DNA of 64,000 nt from an uncultured bacterium (GCA_900549415.1 URNX01000001.1:62001-126000), one strand, 5' to 3'; positions 23,986-34,158 are shown, numbered from the stretch's first letter. Made by a program: numbers and translations. Notes: generated by a model not told the origin, from the letters alone.

Positions 23986-26268
23986 ATGAAACTGAAGAGA
24001 CTCATCTTTCCCCTGCTTTCCATATTCTTTCTGACCCTTCTTGTCTCAACCGGATTCGCACTCACCCGCCAGGCGCCGCCGCGCACGCAACTCTATGCTT
24101 CAAGCATCCCCGCAAAACGCCCTGCGGCACTCAAAAAACTCCCCCGCGGGAAAACATTCGAACAGACCGAAGAGATGCGCGCCATTGCGCAGCTCACCTC
24201 CGCCATGCTCTCCAGACAGCATTATGTGAAACGGGACATCACCCCCGCAAACTCACGCAAACTCTTTGATTTCTATCTCAAGACTCTCGACCCGCTCAAG
24301 CTCTATTTTACAAAAGATCAGGTCGATCTCTGGCGCACCCGCCAGGATTATCTCCTCCCGGCTCTCGCCTCCAACGGCGATATCACCCTCGCCCTTGCCA
24401 TCTTCAACAAGTACCTTCAAAACCTTGAGGAATACGAAGAGTTCGTCAAAAAAGCCACCTTCACCGAAGCGGATTTCAAAACGGACGCAGTCTATCAGTT
24501 CGACCGTCTCAAATCCGACTGGCCGGAAAACAAAAAGGAACGCACTCTCATCTGGCGCAAAAAACTCACCAACGACCTCATCTCCATCATGCTTCAGGAC
24601 CGCATCAAAGCCGAGGAGCTGAAGAAAGAGAACAAATCGGTTTCCACCGGCGCAGCGTTCGACCGCATCAAGGCGGAAAAACAGAAAAACGAAGGCAAAA
24701 CGGAATCCGCCGTCAAACCGCCGATCGAACGCATACGCAAACGCGTCGAACAGTTCGTCCAGTTCAACAAGAAAATGGAGCCCATTGAAGCTCTCGAACT
24801 CTATCTCAACAGCTTCGCACGTCTCTTCGACCCGCACACCAGCTACATGGCACCCCGCAGCGAAGAGGATTTCAACATCAATATGCAGCTCTCCCTCGTC
24901 GGAATCGGCGCCGTGCTGACCAGCGAGGACGGCTACACCAAGATCGTGCAGATCATCCCCGGCGGCCCCGCCGATCTCGACAAGAGGCTGAAAGCGGAAG
25001 ACCGCATCATCGCCGTCGCCCAGGAGAACGCCGACACGGTCGACGTCATCGACATGCCGCTCTCCAAAGTCGTCTCCATGATCCGCGGCGAAGCCGGAAC
25101 CAAAGTCCGCCTGACCATCCTCGAAGGCCTCAAAGGCGCAAAAGCCCTCCCTGTCACCATCGAAATCACCCGCAACAAAGTCGAACTCAAAGAGTCTGAA
25201 GCGAAAGGCAAACTCCTCACCGTCAAAGCAGAAAACGGCGAAATGCTCAACATCGGAGTCATCACGCTCCCCTCGTTCTATGCGGACTTCCATGCCGCCA
25301 GTTCCGGCGACCGCAACTACAAGAGCTCCACGCGCGACGTCCGCAAAATCCTCCGCGACTTCAAGAAAAAAGGTAAACTCGACGGCGTAGTCATCGACCT
25401 CCGCTCCAACGGCGGCGGAAGCCTTCAGGAAGCCGTCACTCTTACCGGACTCTTCATCAAAGAGGGACCAGTCGTCCAGATCCGCGACGCCTCCGGGCGC
25501 GTCGTCCCCTACAAAGATGAAGATCCCTCGATTAAATACGCGGGTCCGCTGATCGTCATGACCAACCGCCTCAGCGCCTCCGCCTCCGAAATCTTCGCGG
25601 GAGCCATCAAAGACTACAAACGCGGAATTCTCGTCGGCGACAAAAAGACGCACGGCAAAGGAACCGTCCAGACGGTCGCAGACCTCACCAGTTATCTCCA
25701 TTATATCGGCTACGATTTCCCCGCGGGCTCCATCAAACTCACCAATGCCAAGTTCTACCGCATCAACGGAGCCTCCACTCAGCTGAAAGGCGTCACGCCC
25801 GACATTGCCTTCCCGACCTTCACCGACACCATGGAGACCGGAGAGGAAAAGCTGGACAACCCGATGCCGTGGGATGAAATCAGCCCCGTTGCCCATGCGC
25901 AGTACGACCCGAACATCTGCGCCGTCGCCTCCGAGCTACGCAGGAAATCCGACGCCCGCGTCGCCGCCAGCCCCGAATTCGCCATGCTCAAACGCGACAT
26001 CGCGTACCTGATGAAGAACAAGGACAAAAAGACCATCTCCCTGAATCTCGAACAGCGCTGGAAAGAGTACCTCCGCGAAAAAGATATTTACGACGAACAG
26101 GCAAAACTTCTTCATCTGGACAGCTCCGAAAAGGACAAGAAAAAGAACACCAAGAAGGATCTCTACCTGGATGAAACCCTGAACATCATGCGGGATTACA
26201 TCTCTCTGAAACGCGGTCCCCGGCAGCAGGAACGCCGCACAATCGCCGTACACCAGCCGGTTCCCTGA
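23986..26268 (+). CDS. prc: Tail-specific (C-terminal processing) protease
   Basis: 760 residues with an N-terminal signal sequence (about 1-25). An N-terminal helical domain, a PDZ domain (about 300-385; VGIGAVLTSEDGYTKI and LKAEDRIIAVAQ) and an S41 peptidase core follow, then a C-terminal DUF3340-like tail. The catalytic dyad is S532 in LSASASEIF and K558 in THGKGTVQ; the loop before the lysine is one residue longer than in E. coli Prc. It degrades or trims periplasmic proteins and peptidoglycan hydrolases from their C-termini. AGGAGA precedes the ATG. It heads an operon with murA. Confidence 0.93.
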   Translation: MKLKRLIFPLLSIFFLTLLVSTGFALTRQAPPRTQLYASSIPAKRPAALKKLPRGKTFEQTEEMRAIAQLTSAMLSRQHYVKRDITPANSRKLFDFYLKTLDPLKLYFTKDQVDLWRTRQDYLLPALASNGDITLALAIFNKYLQNLEEYEEFVKKATFTEADFKTDAVYQFDRLKSDWPENKKERTLIWRKKLTNDLISIMLQDRIKAEELKKENKSVSTGAAFDRIKAEKQKNEGKTESAVKPPIERIRKRVEQFVQFNKKMEPIEALELYLNSFARLFDPHTSYMAPRSEEDFNINMQLSLVGIGAVLTSEDGYTKIVQIIPGGPADLDKRLKAEDRIIAVAQENADTVDVIDMPLSKVVSMIRGEAGTKVRLTILEGLKGAKALPVTIEITRNKVELKESEAKGKLLTVKAENGEMLNIGVITLPSFYADFHAASSGDRNYKSSTRDVRKILRDFKKKGKLDGVVIDLRSNGGGSLQEAVTLTGLFIKEGPVVQIRDASGRVVPYKDEDPSIKYAGPLIVMTNRLSASASEIFAGAIKDYKRGILVGDKKTHGKGTVQTVADLTSYLHYIGYDFPAGSIKLTNAKFYRINGASTQLKGVTPDIAFPTFTDTMETGEEKLDNPMPWDEISPVAHAQYDPNICAVASELRRKSDARVAASPEFAMLKRDIAYLMKNKDKKTISLNLEQRWKEYLREKDIYDEQAKLLHLDSSEKDKKKNTKKDLYLDETLNIMRDYISLKRGPRQQERRTIAVHQPVP

Positions 26269-26277
26269 GGCTCCCTC

Positions 26278-27567
26278 ATGCAGAGCATGATCATAGAAGG
26301 TCCCTCCCGGATTCACGGGCAGGTGACGATCGGAGGCAACAAGAACGCCGTTCTGCCGATGATCGCCGCCGCAATGCTGACAGAGGAAGAGGTGATTCTC
26401 CACAACGTCCCCGACATCATCGACGTCGAGAACATGCTCCACCTTGCCGCGGAACTCGGAGCCGACGTCAAACGTGACGGCGGAACAGTTGTCATCAAGG
26501 CGGAAAACCTCAAAACAAACCGCCTCCCGAAAGAGATCTGTTCCGCCCTGCGCACCTCGCTTCTTTTCGCCGGACCGCTTGCCGCGCGAACCGGCAAAGC
26601 CGAACTCTGGCCGCCGGGCGGAGACATCATCGGAAGGCGCCGTCTCGACGCCCACTTCTACGGTCTCCGCAAGCTCGGAATCCAGATTGAATCCGACGAT
26701 ATTCCGTTTGAATTCAAAAAAACGCGCCGCCGCCCCCCCGCGGACATTGATATTTTCCTCGATGAGGCAAGCGTCACCGCAACTGAACATATCATGACAG
26801 CGGCATGTCTCACCCCTTCGACCACGATTCTGCGCAACGCCGCCTGCGAACCCCACATCGGACAGCTCGCAGGTCTGCTCGTCAAGATGGGCGCGCAAAT
26901 CGACGGTCTCGAAACAAACACGCTCACGATCCGCGGCTGCAGAAAGCTGCACGGTGCGGAACATACCGTCGAAGGCGACCACATCGAAGCCGCAAGCTAT
27001 CTCGCACTCTGCGGAGCCGCGGGCGGTGAAATCGAAATCCTCGGCGGCATCTCCCCGCGCCACTACTGGATGACCCGCCGAGTTTTCGAACGTTTCGGTC
27101 TAGCCTTCCGCCTTGAACCGGGCAGAATTGCCATGACCGCAAAAAAAATGAAAATCCGCCCCGATTTCGGCAACGCCATCCCGATCATCGCGGACGGTCC
27201 CTGGCCGCAGTTCCCCAGCGACATGATGAGTTGTCTCATCGTTGCCGCGACACAGGCGCGAGGCTCCGTTCTCTTCTTCGAAAAAATGTTCGAAAGCCGC
27301 ATCTACTTCGTCGACCGCATTATCGCCATGGGCGCAAACGCGATTGTCTGCGACCCGCACCGAGTGGTAATTTCGGGTCCGGCGAAACTGCGCGGAATCA
27401 CGATGGCAAGCCCCGATATCCGCGCGGGAATGGCGATGATCATCGCCGGAGCATGCGCAAAAGGAACCTCCGTCATCAACCGCGCCGAAATCATCTTCCG
27501 CGGATACGAGAACCTTCCGGAAAAACTCACCGCGCTCGGCGTCCGGAACACTCTGGCGGAAGTCTGA
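26278..27567 (+). CDS. murA: UDP-N-acetylglucosamine 1-carboxyvinyltransferase with Asp in place of the active-site Cys
   Basis: 429 residues, normal MurA length, two inverted domains of the EPSP synthase fold. The N-terminal IGGNKNAVLPM and RTSLLFAGPLAAR are conserved. The catalytic loop, normally GGCAIGxRP, reads GGDIIGRRR, so Cys115 (E. coli numbering) is Asp at residue 116. The enzyme transfers enolpyruvate from PEP to UDP-GlcNAc, the first committed step of peptidoglycan synthesis. The Asp form is active but not alkylated by fosfomycin in organisms studied, so this strain should be naturally resistant. It lies 9 bp after prc and overlaps the next gene by one base. Confidence 0.93.
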   Translation: MQSMIIEGPSRIHGQVTIGGNKNAVLPMIAAAMLTEEEVILHNVPDIIDVENMLHLAAELGADVKRDGGTVVIKAENLKTNRLPKEICSALRTSLLFAGPLAARTGKAELWPPGGDIIGRRRLDAHFYGLRKLGIQIESDDIPFEFKKTRRRPPADIDIFLDEASVTATEHIMTAACLTPSTTILRNAACEPHIGQLAGLLVKMGAQIDGLETNTLTIRGCRKLHGAEHTVEGDHIEAASYLALCGAAGGEIEILGGISPRHYWMTRRVFERFGLAFRLEPGRIAMTAKKMKIRPDFGNAIPIIADGPWPQFPSDMMSCLIVAATQARGSVLFFEKMFESRIYFVDRIIAMGANAIVCDPHRVVISGPAKLRGITMASPDIRAGMAMIIAGACAKGTSVINRAEIIFRGYENLPEKLTALGVRNTLAEV

Positions 27568-28280
27568 TGAAATTTGCGCCGTTCCTCTTTCTGCTGACCT
27601 TTTCCCTCTGCGCACAGGAGGTGTGGCTTTCGCTTCCCGCTTCCATCGGCGCCGCGCTTGAAAACCCGGACCGTGCGGAAGAACTTCTCTCCGCCGTCTC
27701 CCGCCCGTCCGACCCTCTGCTCGAACGTCTTGAACAGGACATCCGCGGCGATCTCCGGGAACGGAAGGCGGACAAAGCGCTTGCCGCTCTGGACGATCTG
27801 GAACTCACCGCAAAAGTGCGTCTGCTCTATTCCCGTGCGGCGGACGACCCGGCGAGCGCGCGCCTTCTGCTCCGTCTGAACAGTCTCCCGGAGGAACTTC
27901 CCGTCCATTTCCGCGATTCCGTGGAGGATTTCCTTCAGCCTCTCCTCTGGTATTCAAATGCAAATCTGCGGACGCTCGCAATCCGCCGCCGTCCGGACTT
28001 GCGTCTGGAGAAAAACAGCACGATCCGCCTGGCGTTTCAGATTCAGCTGGATTTTGCCAATGCCCTGTTCGACCGGCTTCCTCCCGGTTCCCCGGAACGC
28101 CTCCCGCAGCTGATCGAGCTTGCATATCTCTGCGGCTGGGATCCCGAACCGGACCCGCTCCCGCCTTCCCCCTCCCCGCTCGCCGGAACGGAGGAACCGG
28201 TCTGTGAACTCGAGGATTCCCCCTTGATTTTCAACCTTTTCATGCATACATTCAAGCTCATCGACTGGTCTGCATACTAA
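27567..28280 (+). CDS. Exported protein of unknown function
   Basis: 237 residues from an ATG that shares its A with the murA stop codon (TGATG). A signal peptide is visible (MKFAPFLFLLTFSLCA); the cysteine lacks a standard lipobox. The mature part is helical and rich in Leu, Arg and Asp (for example RAEELLSAVSRP and KALAALDDLEL), with a low-complexity proline/serine segment near 205-212. I do not recognise a family. The coupling to murA and prc suggests an envelope role. Codon use matches its neighbours. Confidence 0.65.
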   Translation: MKFAPFLFLLTFSLCAQEVWLSLPASIGAALENPDRAEELLSAVSRPSDPLLERLEQDIRGDLRERKADKALAALDDLELTAKVRLLYSRAADDPASARLLLRLNSLPEELPVHFRDSVEDFLQPLLWYSNANLRTLAIRRRPDLRLEKNSTIRLAFQIQLDFANALFDRLPPGSPERLPQLIELAYLCGWDPEPDPLPPSPSPLAGTEEPVCELEDSPLIFNLFMHTFKLIDWSAY

Positions 28281-28306
28281 ATTTATCAAAAAACCGTTTT
28301 TGCCAC

Positions 28307-28334
28307 TTGCGCAGACGGATTTTTATGATATAGT
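28307..28334 (+). promoter_or_regulatory. Promoter of lptD
   Basis: -35 TTGCGC (28307-28312), 16-base spacer, -10 TATAGT (28329-28334), about 45 bp before the lptD start. Confidence 0.55.
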
Positions 28335-28378
28335 ATCGGTTATAATTTTAAAAGAGAACTACGAATGGAACCGGTCAA

Positions 28379-31063
28379 ATGAAAATGTCTTTAGTCAGAC
28401 GCATGGCGCAGACGGCTGCGGTTGTTTTGATATTTGTGCTGCCCGTAGCCCATGCGGAAAACAAGTCTTACATGGACGACGTCAAGGTGGGTTCCGGCTC
28501 CACGCTCTCGTATAAAAAATTCCAGACGGATCTCGCCCCCAAAGCCGCAAAAGGCATCGATGCGAGCGCAGACGTCTACGAATACATCGGCGACAATCTC
28601 ATCGCGCGCGGTCATGCGGTCATCAAGTACGGTGACATTACGATCACCGCCGACAAGGTCATTGTGAACCTCGAATCCCGCGACCTCGAAGCCGCCGGGC
28701 ATGTGACGTTCGCCAAGAAGCAGAAAACCATAAAAACCGTCGATTACGAAGAGTATCAGGATCTGCTCGACGACGATACGCTTTCCGTTAAATTCATCGA
28801 ATACGTCAAAATGCCGACCGGAATACGCAAAATCAAAGTTTCCGTCGAAAACGTTCCAGCTTACATGAAAGCCGACCGCGTTTCCGGAAACCTCACTTCG
28901 GGACTCTTCCAGTTCCGCAACTTTGCGTTCCAGAACGGTCCGCTTTTCTTCGCCGCCGCGGAAGCCGAACGATCCGCCGGAGGTCAGCTGACGATCCGCG
29001 ACGCAAAAATCACCTCCTGCGATTACATCGTGGACGATCACGATCACTATTCGATCAGCGCCGGAAAAGCGGTCATCACACCGCGCGAATACAACAACGG
29101 CATTCAGAACTACAATCCGTCTCACCGCGAGCACAGCGTCCTGGCGTACAACACCCTGCTGCGTCTCTGGGATCTCCCCGTTTTCTGGCTTCCCGTCCTT
29201 TACAAACCGACGGAATCGGACAACTTCGGTATCGACGTTGATTTCGGCCAGTCTTCCGACTACGGATTCTACGTCCGCGCATCCAAAGGATTCTCCATTC
29301 TGGACACTCCGCTGATGCAGCTGAACATCGCCCCCATGGTGAACTACTATTCCAACCGCGGACTCGCCTACGGAGGCAAGCTGAACTTCGTCACCGACAA
29401 TTCCAGAACAGAGATGTTCGGGATCTTCATGCACGACCGCAAACCGTATGAAAGTTTCGACTACAACTATACGCAGCGTCACTACGCAAAAGAACATGCG
29501 CGTCTGAAAATTCCGAATCAGCGTTACGACTTCAAAATCACAAACCTGACGCACATCACGCCCTCTCTGGATTTCCGCGGACAGTTCGAGCTGCTCAGCG
29601 ACTATCAGTTCCTTGAGGATTACTACGATACGCGCTACAAAGAGAACATCCAGCCGCCCACCTACGCCGCGCTGGAATACCAGATGGACCGCGCATCCGC
29701 GGCCGTCCTGACCTCGCTCCGCGTCAACGACTTCGACACCGTCTCCCAGCGGCTCCCCGAAATCCGCTTTGACATGCCGCGTCAGGAACTTTTCGGCGGA
29801 CTCTACTATCAGAGCGAAACTTCCGGCGGATATTATGACATGAAATGGCGCAAGCTCGACAATCCCGGTCGTTACGGAAACGTCCGTGGCTATTCCAGCG
29901 CACGTTTCGATACCGTTCATTTCCTGTACTATCCGATCAATCTGGATTTTCTGAACATCATCCCGCGCGTCGGCGGACGTCTCACCGCGTACTCGAACTC
30001 TTCCAAAACGAAGATTTCGGATGATGATCTGAACGAACTCTTCGGAGCCAGCTCCATCGAAGTCACGCGCTTCTCCAATCAGGTTCCGTTCCAGAATTTC
30101 GACCGCAAGGGAAAAGCCAGACTCCGCTTCGCCGGAGAATTCGGCGTGGAAGCCAACACGAAAATCTACCGCACGTGGCAGGATGTCCGCAGCTCCGTTC
30201 TCGAACTCGATGGACTGCGCCATATCATCATGCCGTACGTCAACTACACTCTGATTCCGGAACCGACCGAAAAAGCCGATCATCTCTACTATTTCGACGA
30301 CGTCGACCGCCTCCGCAAGCAGAACTTCGTCCGTATCGGTATGCAGAACACCCTGCAGACACGGCGCGGAAATTACGGTTCCGAACAGATCGCTGAATGG
30401 GCGTCGCTGGACACCTACTGGGATTTCCACGCGCAGAAACAGGGTCAGTTCGGATACGTCGGAGATATCGGAATCAAATTCTCTCTGACTCCGTTCAGCG
30501 GTCTCTCCTTCACATCGGAAATGCTGTGGGACGCCGGACAGAACAACAAGCACAACGTCCAGGCCACGCGAAACAACGGACGCAAAGCCGGACGAGTCGG
30601 GCTCATGAAGCTCAAATATCTCAACGTCTGGAACACCTCGCTCACCTACAAGATTTCCGAAGACTGGAAAATCTACGGGTCCTACAGCTATTCGGACAGC
30701 TACCGTCTGCGCGGAACCTATTCCATGGGCTCGATGCTCGAACAGATCAACGCGACCTCCGCAACCCTCTCCGCCAGTTACAAAACAGCGCAGTCGTTCA
30801 CCGTCGGAATCGACTTCCCGACCTACATCGACCCGAAACTCAAAGCCGGAGCCAGAATGTCCTATGACGTCGAAAAAGCCGTCATGAGCAACGTTGCCTT
30901 TTACCTGAAGCGTAACTTCCACTGCATCGACGCCGCCGTTGAGTTCGGAAGGAATCAGGAACTGGACACCGACAAGGGCAAGGACACCGACTACTATGTC
31001 ATGTTCCTGATCTCCCTCTCCACCATGCCCGAAGTCGGAAGCGGTTACAAACAGAAGTTCTAA
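28379..31063 (+). CDS. lptD: LPS assembly outer-membrane protein LptD
   Basis: 894 residues with a signal peptide (cleavage after AHA). An OstA/LptA-like beta-jellyroll domain (about 55-130; VYEYIGDNLIARGHAVI and KVIVNLESRDLEAAGHV) is followed by a large C-terminal beta-barrel region with many alternating aromatic strands ending at QKF, a typical outer-membrane C-terminal Phe. LptD with LptE inserts LPS into the outer leaflet. The start MKMSLVRR was chosen because it gives the signal peptide; its ribosome binding site is weak. The gene is preceded by its own promoter. Confidence 0.9.
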   Translation: MKMSLVRRMAQTAAVVLIFVLPVAHAENKSYMDDVKVGSGSTLSYKKFQTDLAPKAAKGIDASADVYEYIGDNLIARGHAVIKYGDITITADKVIVNLESRDLEAAGHVTFAKKQKTIKTVDYEEYQDLLDDDTLSVKFIEYVKMPTGIRKIKVSVENVPAYMKADRVSGNLTSGLFQFRNFAFQNGPLFFAAAEAERSAGGQLTIRDAKITSCDYIVDDHDHYSISAGKAVITPREYNNGIQNYNPSHREHSVLAYNTLLRLWDLPVFWLPVLYKPTESDNFGIDVDFGQSSDYGFYVRASKGFSILDTPLMQLNIAPMVNYYSNRGLAYGGKLNFVTDNSRTEMFGIFMHDRKPYESFDYNYTQRHYAKEHARLKIPNQRYDFKITNLTHITPSLDFRGQFELLSDYQFLEDYYDTRYKENIQPPTYAALEYQMDRASAAVLTSLRVNDFDTVSQRLPEIRFDMPRQELFGGLYYQSETSGGYYDMKWRKLDNPGRYGNVRGYSSARFDTVHFLYYPINLDFLNIIPRVGGRLTAYSNSSKTKISDDDLNELFGASSIEVTRFSNQVPFQNFDRKGKARLRFAGEFGVEANTKIYRTWQDVRSSVLELDGLRHIIMPYVNYTLIPEPTEKADHLYYFDDVDRLRKQNFVRIGMQNTLQTRRGNYGSEQIAEWASLDTYWDFHAQKQGQFGYVGDIGIKFSLTPFSGLSFTSEMLWDAGQNNKHNVQATRNNGRKAGRVGLMKLKYLNVWNTSLTYKISEDWKIYGSYSYSDSYRLRGTYSMGSMLEQINATSATLSASYKTAQSFTVGIDFPTYIDPKLKAGARMSYDVEKAVMSNVAFYLKRNFHCIDAAVEFGRNQELDTDKGKDTDYYVMFLISLSTMPEVGSGYKQKF

Positions 31064-31090
31064 CACATTAACACATAAAGGTTTTTCATC

Positions 31091-32818
31091 ATGAAAATGT
31101 CCCGTATGCTGGGTCGCAGGATCAAGGAAGATCCCAAAGACGCAAAGACGATCAGCCACAAGTTCCTGGTGCGCGGCGGTTACATCCGTCCCGTCTCCTC
31201 CGGCATCTACAGCCTCCTCCCCCCCGCCGAAAGAGTCATTCAGAAAATCGAAGCCATCGTCCGCGACGAAATGAACAAAGTCGGCGGTCAGGAAGTCCTC
31301 ATGCCCGTCGTGCTCCCCGCAGACCTCTGGCAGGAATCCGGACGCTATGAATCCGTCGGTGCGGAACTTCTCCGTTTCAAAGACCGCAACGGCAAGGACA
31401 TGCTCCTCGGAATGACCCACGAAGAAGCAATCGTTCACCTTGTCCGCACCGAGGTCACCAGCTACAAGCAGCTGCCCCTCATGGCCTACCAGATTCAGAC
31501 AAAATACCGCGACGAAGCGCGCCCGCGCGCAGGTCTCATCCGCGTCCGCGAGTTCACCATGAAGGACGCCTACAGCTTCCACACCTCCCAGGAGTCTCTG
31601 GAAGAATACTACATGCAGGTTCACCAGGCGTATGTCAACATCTACCGCCGCGTCGGTCTCCAGCACGTCCTCTCAATCAAGGCGAACTCCGGCATGATGG
31701 GCGGCAATGTCTCCCATGAATTCATGTCCGTCGCCGATTGCGGGGAAGACACTCTGTTTGTCTCTCCCGACGGTCACAGCTACAAGGCGAACCGCGAAAT
31801 CGCAGTCTCCGCAATCAAATTTGAACGCGCACCCGAACTGCCGATGGAAAAAGTCGCAACTCCGCACTCCAAAACGATTGAAGACGTTGCCAAATTTCTG
31901 AACGTCAAACCGGAAAACACCGGAAAGGCTGTCTTCTACACGGATTCCGACAAACGCCTCATCTTCGTTCTCATCCGCGGCGACTTCGAGGTTAATGAAA
32001 CCAAGCTGCAGAACCTCCTCAAAATCAAGGAGCTGGCATTTGCGAACGACCAGCAGATTCTCGATGCTGGAGCCGTTCCCGGCTATGCTTCCCCCGTCGG
32101 AATCGACCCGAAAAAAGCGGTCATCGTTGTCGACCGCTCCATCGAAGGCACCTCGAACCTCGTCGTCGGCGCCAATGAAGCGGGCTTCCACTACATCAAC
32201 TTCAACTACGGACGCGACCTCAAGGACGCAATCGTCGCCGATATTGCGACCGTCCGCGAAGGCGACCCCTGCCCGGTCACAGGCGAACCGCTCCAGATGA
32301 AGCGCGGTATCGAAGTCGGAAACATCTTCCAGCTCGGGACCAAATATTCCGCCCCGATGAAATGCGAATACCTCGACAAAGAGGGCAAGTCCCACCCGAT
32401 GATCATGGGATGCTACGGCATCGGCATCGGCAGAACCATGGCGGCTCTCGTGGAGGATTCCCACGATGACTACGGTCCGATCTGGCCCATGTCCGTCGCC
32501 CCCTATCATGTCGAAATCTGCGCAATCACGCCCGATAAGGAAAACGTCATGGAAGTTTCCGAAAAACTCTATCAGGAACTTCAGAAACTCGGAGTGGAAG
32601 TGCTCTTCGACGACCGCGGCGAAAAAGCCGGCTCCATGTTCAGCGACGCAGACCTTCTCGGCATTCCGCTCCGCGCCGTGATCTCCCCGAAGACCATTGC
32701 AAACGGCTCGATGGAATTCAAGATCCGCGGCTCCCGCGACTCCGAACTCGTCCCGCTCGACAAAGCCGCCGAATTCCTCGCGGCAAAAGTCAAAGCGGAA
32801 CTCGAAAAGTACCAGTAA
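31091..32818 (+). CDS. proS: Prolyl-tRNA synthetase, bacterial type
   Basis: 575 residues, the size of the bacterial (ProS type 1) form with an editing domain inserted between class II motifs 2 and 3. Motif 2 is in YRDEARPRAGLIRVREF, the INS editing domain spans about 225-400 (YaK-like; TGKAVFYTDSDKRLIFVLIRGD), motif 3 is GCYGIGIGRTMAA, and the C-terminal anticodon-binding domain contains LGVEVLFDDR. It charges tRNA-Pro with proline and clears Ala-tRNA-Pro. It lies 27 bp after lptD, preceded by AAAGG. Confidence 0.97.
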   Translation: MKMSRMLGRRIKEDPKDAKTISHKFLVRGGYIRPVSSGIYSLLPPAERVIQKIEAIVRDEMNKVGGQEVLMPVVLPADLWQESGRYESVGAELLRFKDRNGKDMLLGMTHEEAIVHLVRTEVTSYKQLPLMAYQIQTKYRDEARPRAGLIRVREFTMKDAYSFHTSQESLEEYYMQVHQAYVNIYRRVGLQHVLSIKANSGMMGGNVSHEFMSVADCGEDTLFVSPDGHSYKANREIAVSAIKFERAPELPMEKVATPHSKTIEDVAKFLNVKPENTGKAVFYTDSDKRLIFVLIRGDFEVNETKLQNLLKIKELAFANDQQILDAGAVPGYASPVGIDPKKAVIVVDRSIEGTSNLVVGANEAGFHYINFNYGRDLKDAIVADIATVREGDPCPVTGEPLQMKRGIEVGNIFQLGTKYSAPMKCEYLDKEGKSHPMIMGCYGIGIGRTMAALVEDSHDDYGPIWPMSVAPYHVEICAITPDKENVMEVSEKLYQELQKLGVEVLFDDRGEKAGSMFSDADLLGIPLRAVISPKTIANGSMEFKIRGSRDSELVPLDKAAEFLAAKVKAELEKYQ

Positions 32819-32835
32819 TCACAGAGGGACCGGAT

Positions 32836-33390
32836 ATGAAGATTCTGTTTTTCTCCGATGTTCACGGCTCTCCCGAGAGCCTCGCTCAGCTTTGGAAACA
32901 GAAGGACGCGCGCAAGCCGGAGCAGCTTGTTCTGCTCGGCGACGCCCTCTATCACGGTCCCCGCAACCCGCTCCGTCCGGACTATGCACCGCCGAAAGTC
33001 GTGCCGATGCTCAACGCCGAAAAAGAGCGGATCATCGCCGTTCGCGGGAACTGCGACAGCGAAGTCGATCAGATGCTCCTGGAATTCCCGATCATGGCGG
33101 AATTCTCCACTCTTTTCGCGGACGGCTTCAAATTTTTCCTGACCCACGGTCACCACTGGAACCCCTCGGTTCCTCCCCCGGTCGCAAAAGGAACCGTTCT
33201 GGCTTACGGGCATACGCATCTTCCTCAGCTGGAACGGCTTGAGAACGGTCTTATCGCGTTCAACCCCGGTTCCATCTCGCTCCCGAAAGGCGGAAATCCC
33301 GCTTCGTTCGGCTGGTACGAGAACGGGCATCTTCAGGTGCTCGAACTCGAAACCGGAAAGGAAATGTTCTCCTGTGATCTCCATTCATAA
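32836..33390 (+). CDS. yfcE: YfcE-like metallophosphodiesterase
   Basis: 184 residues, full length for the YfcE/MJ0936 family. Calcineurin-like metal-binding motifs are all present: FFSDVHG, LLGDALYHGP, VRGNCDSE, LTHGHHWNP and YGHTHLPQ. Such enzymes hydrolyse small phosphodiesters in vitro; the physiological substrate is unknown. GAGGGACC lies upstream of the ATG and the gene is 17 bp from proS. Its 3' end overlaps the start of the next gene. Confidence 0.92.
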   Translation: MKILFFSDVHGSPESLAQLWKQKDARKPEQLVLLGDALYHGPRNPLRPDYAPPKVVPMLNAEKERIIAVRGNCDSEVDQMLLEFPIMAEFSTLFADGFKFFLTHGHHWNPSVPPPVAKGTVLAYGHTHLPQLERLENGLIAFNPGSISLPKGGNPASFGWYENGHLQVLELETGKEMFSCDLHS

Positions 33391-34138
33391 CAGCGAAAAT
33401 GAACTCGCCCAGAAACCGGAACTGATTCAGAAGCTCGGCATCGGGCAGTTCATCTATCAGGGGGAAAACGGCGACACGCTCCCGTTCTGCCAGTACATTC
33501 ACGGAGCGGACAAGCCGGGCAAATTCATTCTCGTTTACTATTTTCACGGTGCGGGCTCGCGCGGAGACGACAACTTCCTTCAAGTCCGGATCGGCGCGCC
33601 ACCGCTCGCCTCGTACTGCGAACGCCACAATCTGAAAGCAATTGTCATCATGCCCCAGTGCCGCGAAAACTGCAAGTGGGTCGACGTTCCCTGGGAATCC
33701 GAATCTCACACGCTGCCGCCGGAACCGTCGCGCCATATGAAGCTCGCGCTCGGACTCCTCGACGCCAAGCTCAAAGAGTTCGATATCGACCGTGAACGCA
33801 TCTATACGCTCGGCATGTCAATGGGCGGTTATGCGGTCTTCGATATGGTCAGCCGTCGCCCGGAACTGTTTGCCGCCGCCGCTTCCATGTGCGGAGGCGG
33901 AGATACTGCGCAGGCGCCGAATCTGCGCAACACCGCATTCTATCTGATTCACGGCGACGAAGACAGCGCCGTTCCGGTTGTCCGTTCGCGGAACATGGCG
34001 AAAGCACTCCGGGACGCGGGAAATCCGCATGTCGTCTACCATGAACTGGCGGGAGTCAACCACAATGTCTGGGACCCGTTTTTCGCGGATGACGAGGGTC
34101 TGGACTTCCTTTTTGCGCAAAAACGCGCGATTCGGTAA
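33374..34138 (+). CDS. Alpha/beta-hydrolase, carboxylesterase-like
   Basis: 254 residues if started at the GTG at 33374, which lies within the end of the phosphodiesterase gene; no better in-frame start was found before the conserved region. Alpha/beta-hydrolase features: oxyanion segment YYFHGAGSRGDDNF, nucleophile elbow GMSMGGYAV, Asp in HGDEDSAVPV and His in GVNHNVWDP. Similar to the phospholipase/carboxylesterase and feruloyl-esterase-like group. No signal peptide with this start, so it is probably intracellular. Substrate unknown. Confidence 0.8.
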   Translation: MISIHNSENELAQKPELIQKLGIGQFIYQGENGDTLPFCQYIHGADKPGKFILVYYFHGAGSRGDDNFLQVRIGAPPLASYCERHNLKAIVIMPQCRENCKWVDVPWESESHTLPPEPSRHMKLALGLLDAKLKEFDIDRERIYTLGMSMGGYAVFDMVSRRPELFAAAASMCGGGDTAQAPNLRNTAFYLIHGDEDSAVPVVRSRNMAKALRDAGNPHVVYHELAGVNHNVWDPFFADDEGLDFLFAQKRAIR

Positions 34139-34158
34139 AATATTTTTTCGTTGCGCAG

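Noticed and set aside
24253..25896. A 547-codon minus-strand frame inside prc
   Set aside because: Antisense shadow with skewed composition; no ribosome binding site or family match.
28391..31666. A 1091-codon open frame antisense to lptD and proS
   Set aside because: Same cause; the sense genes have convincing motifs, signal peptide and ribosome binding sites.
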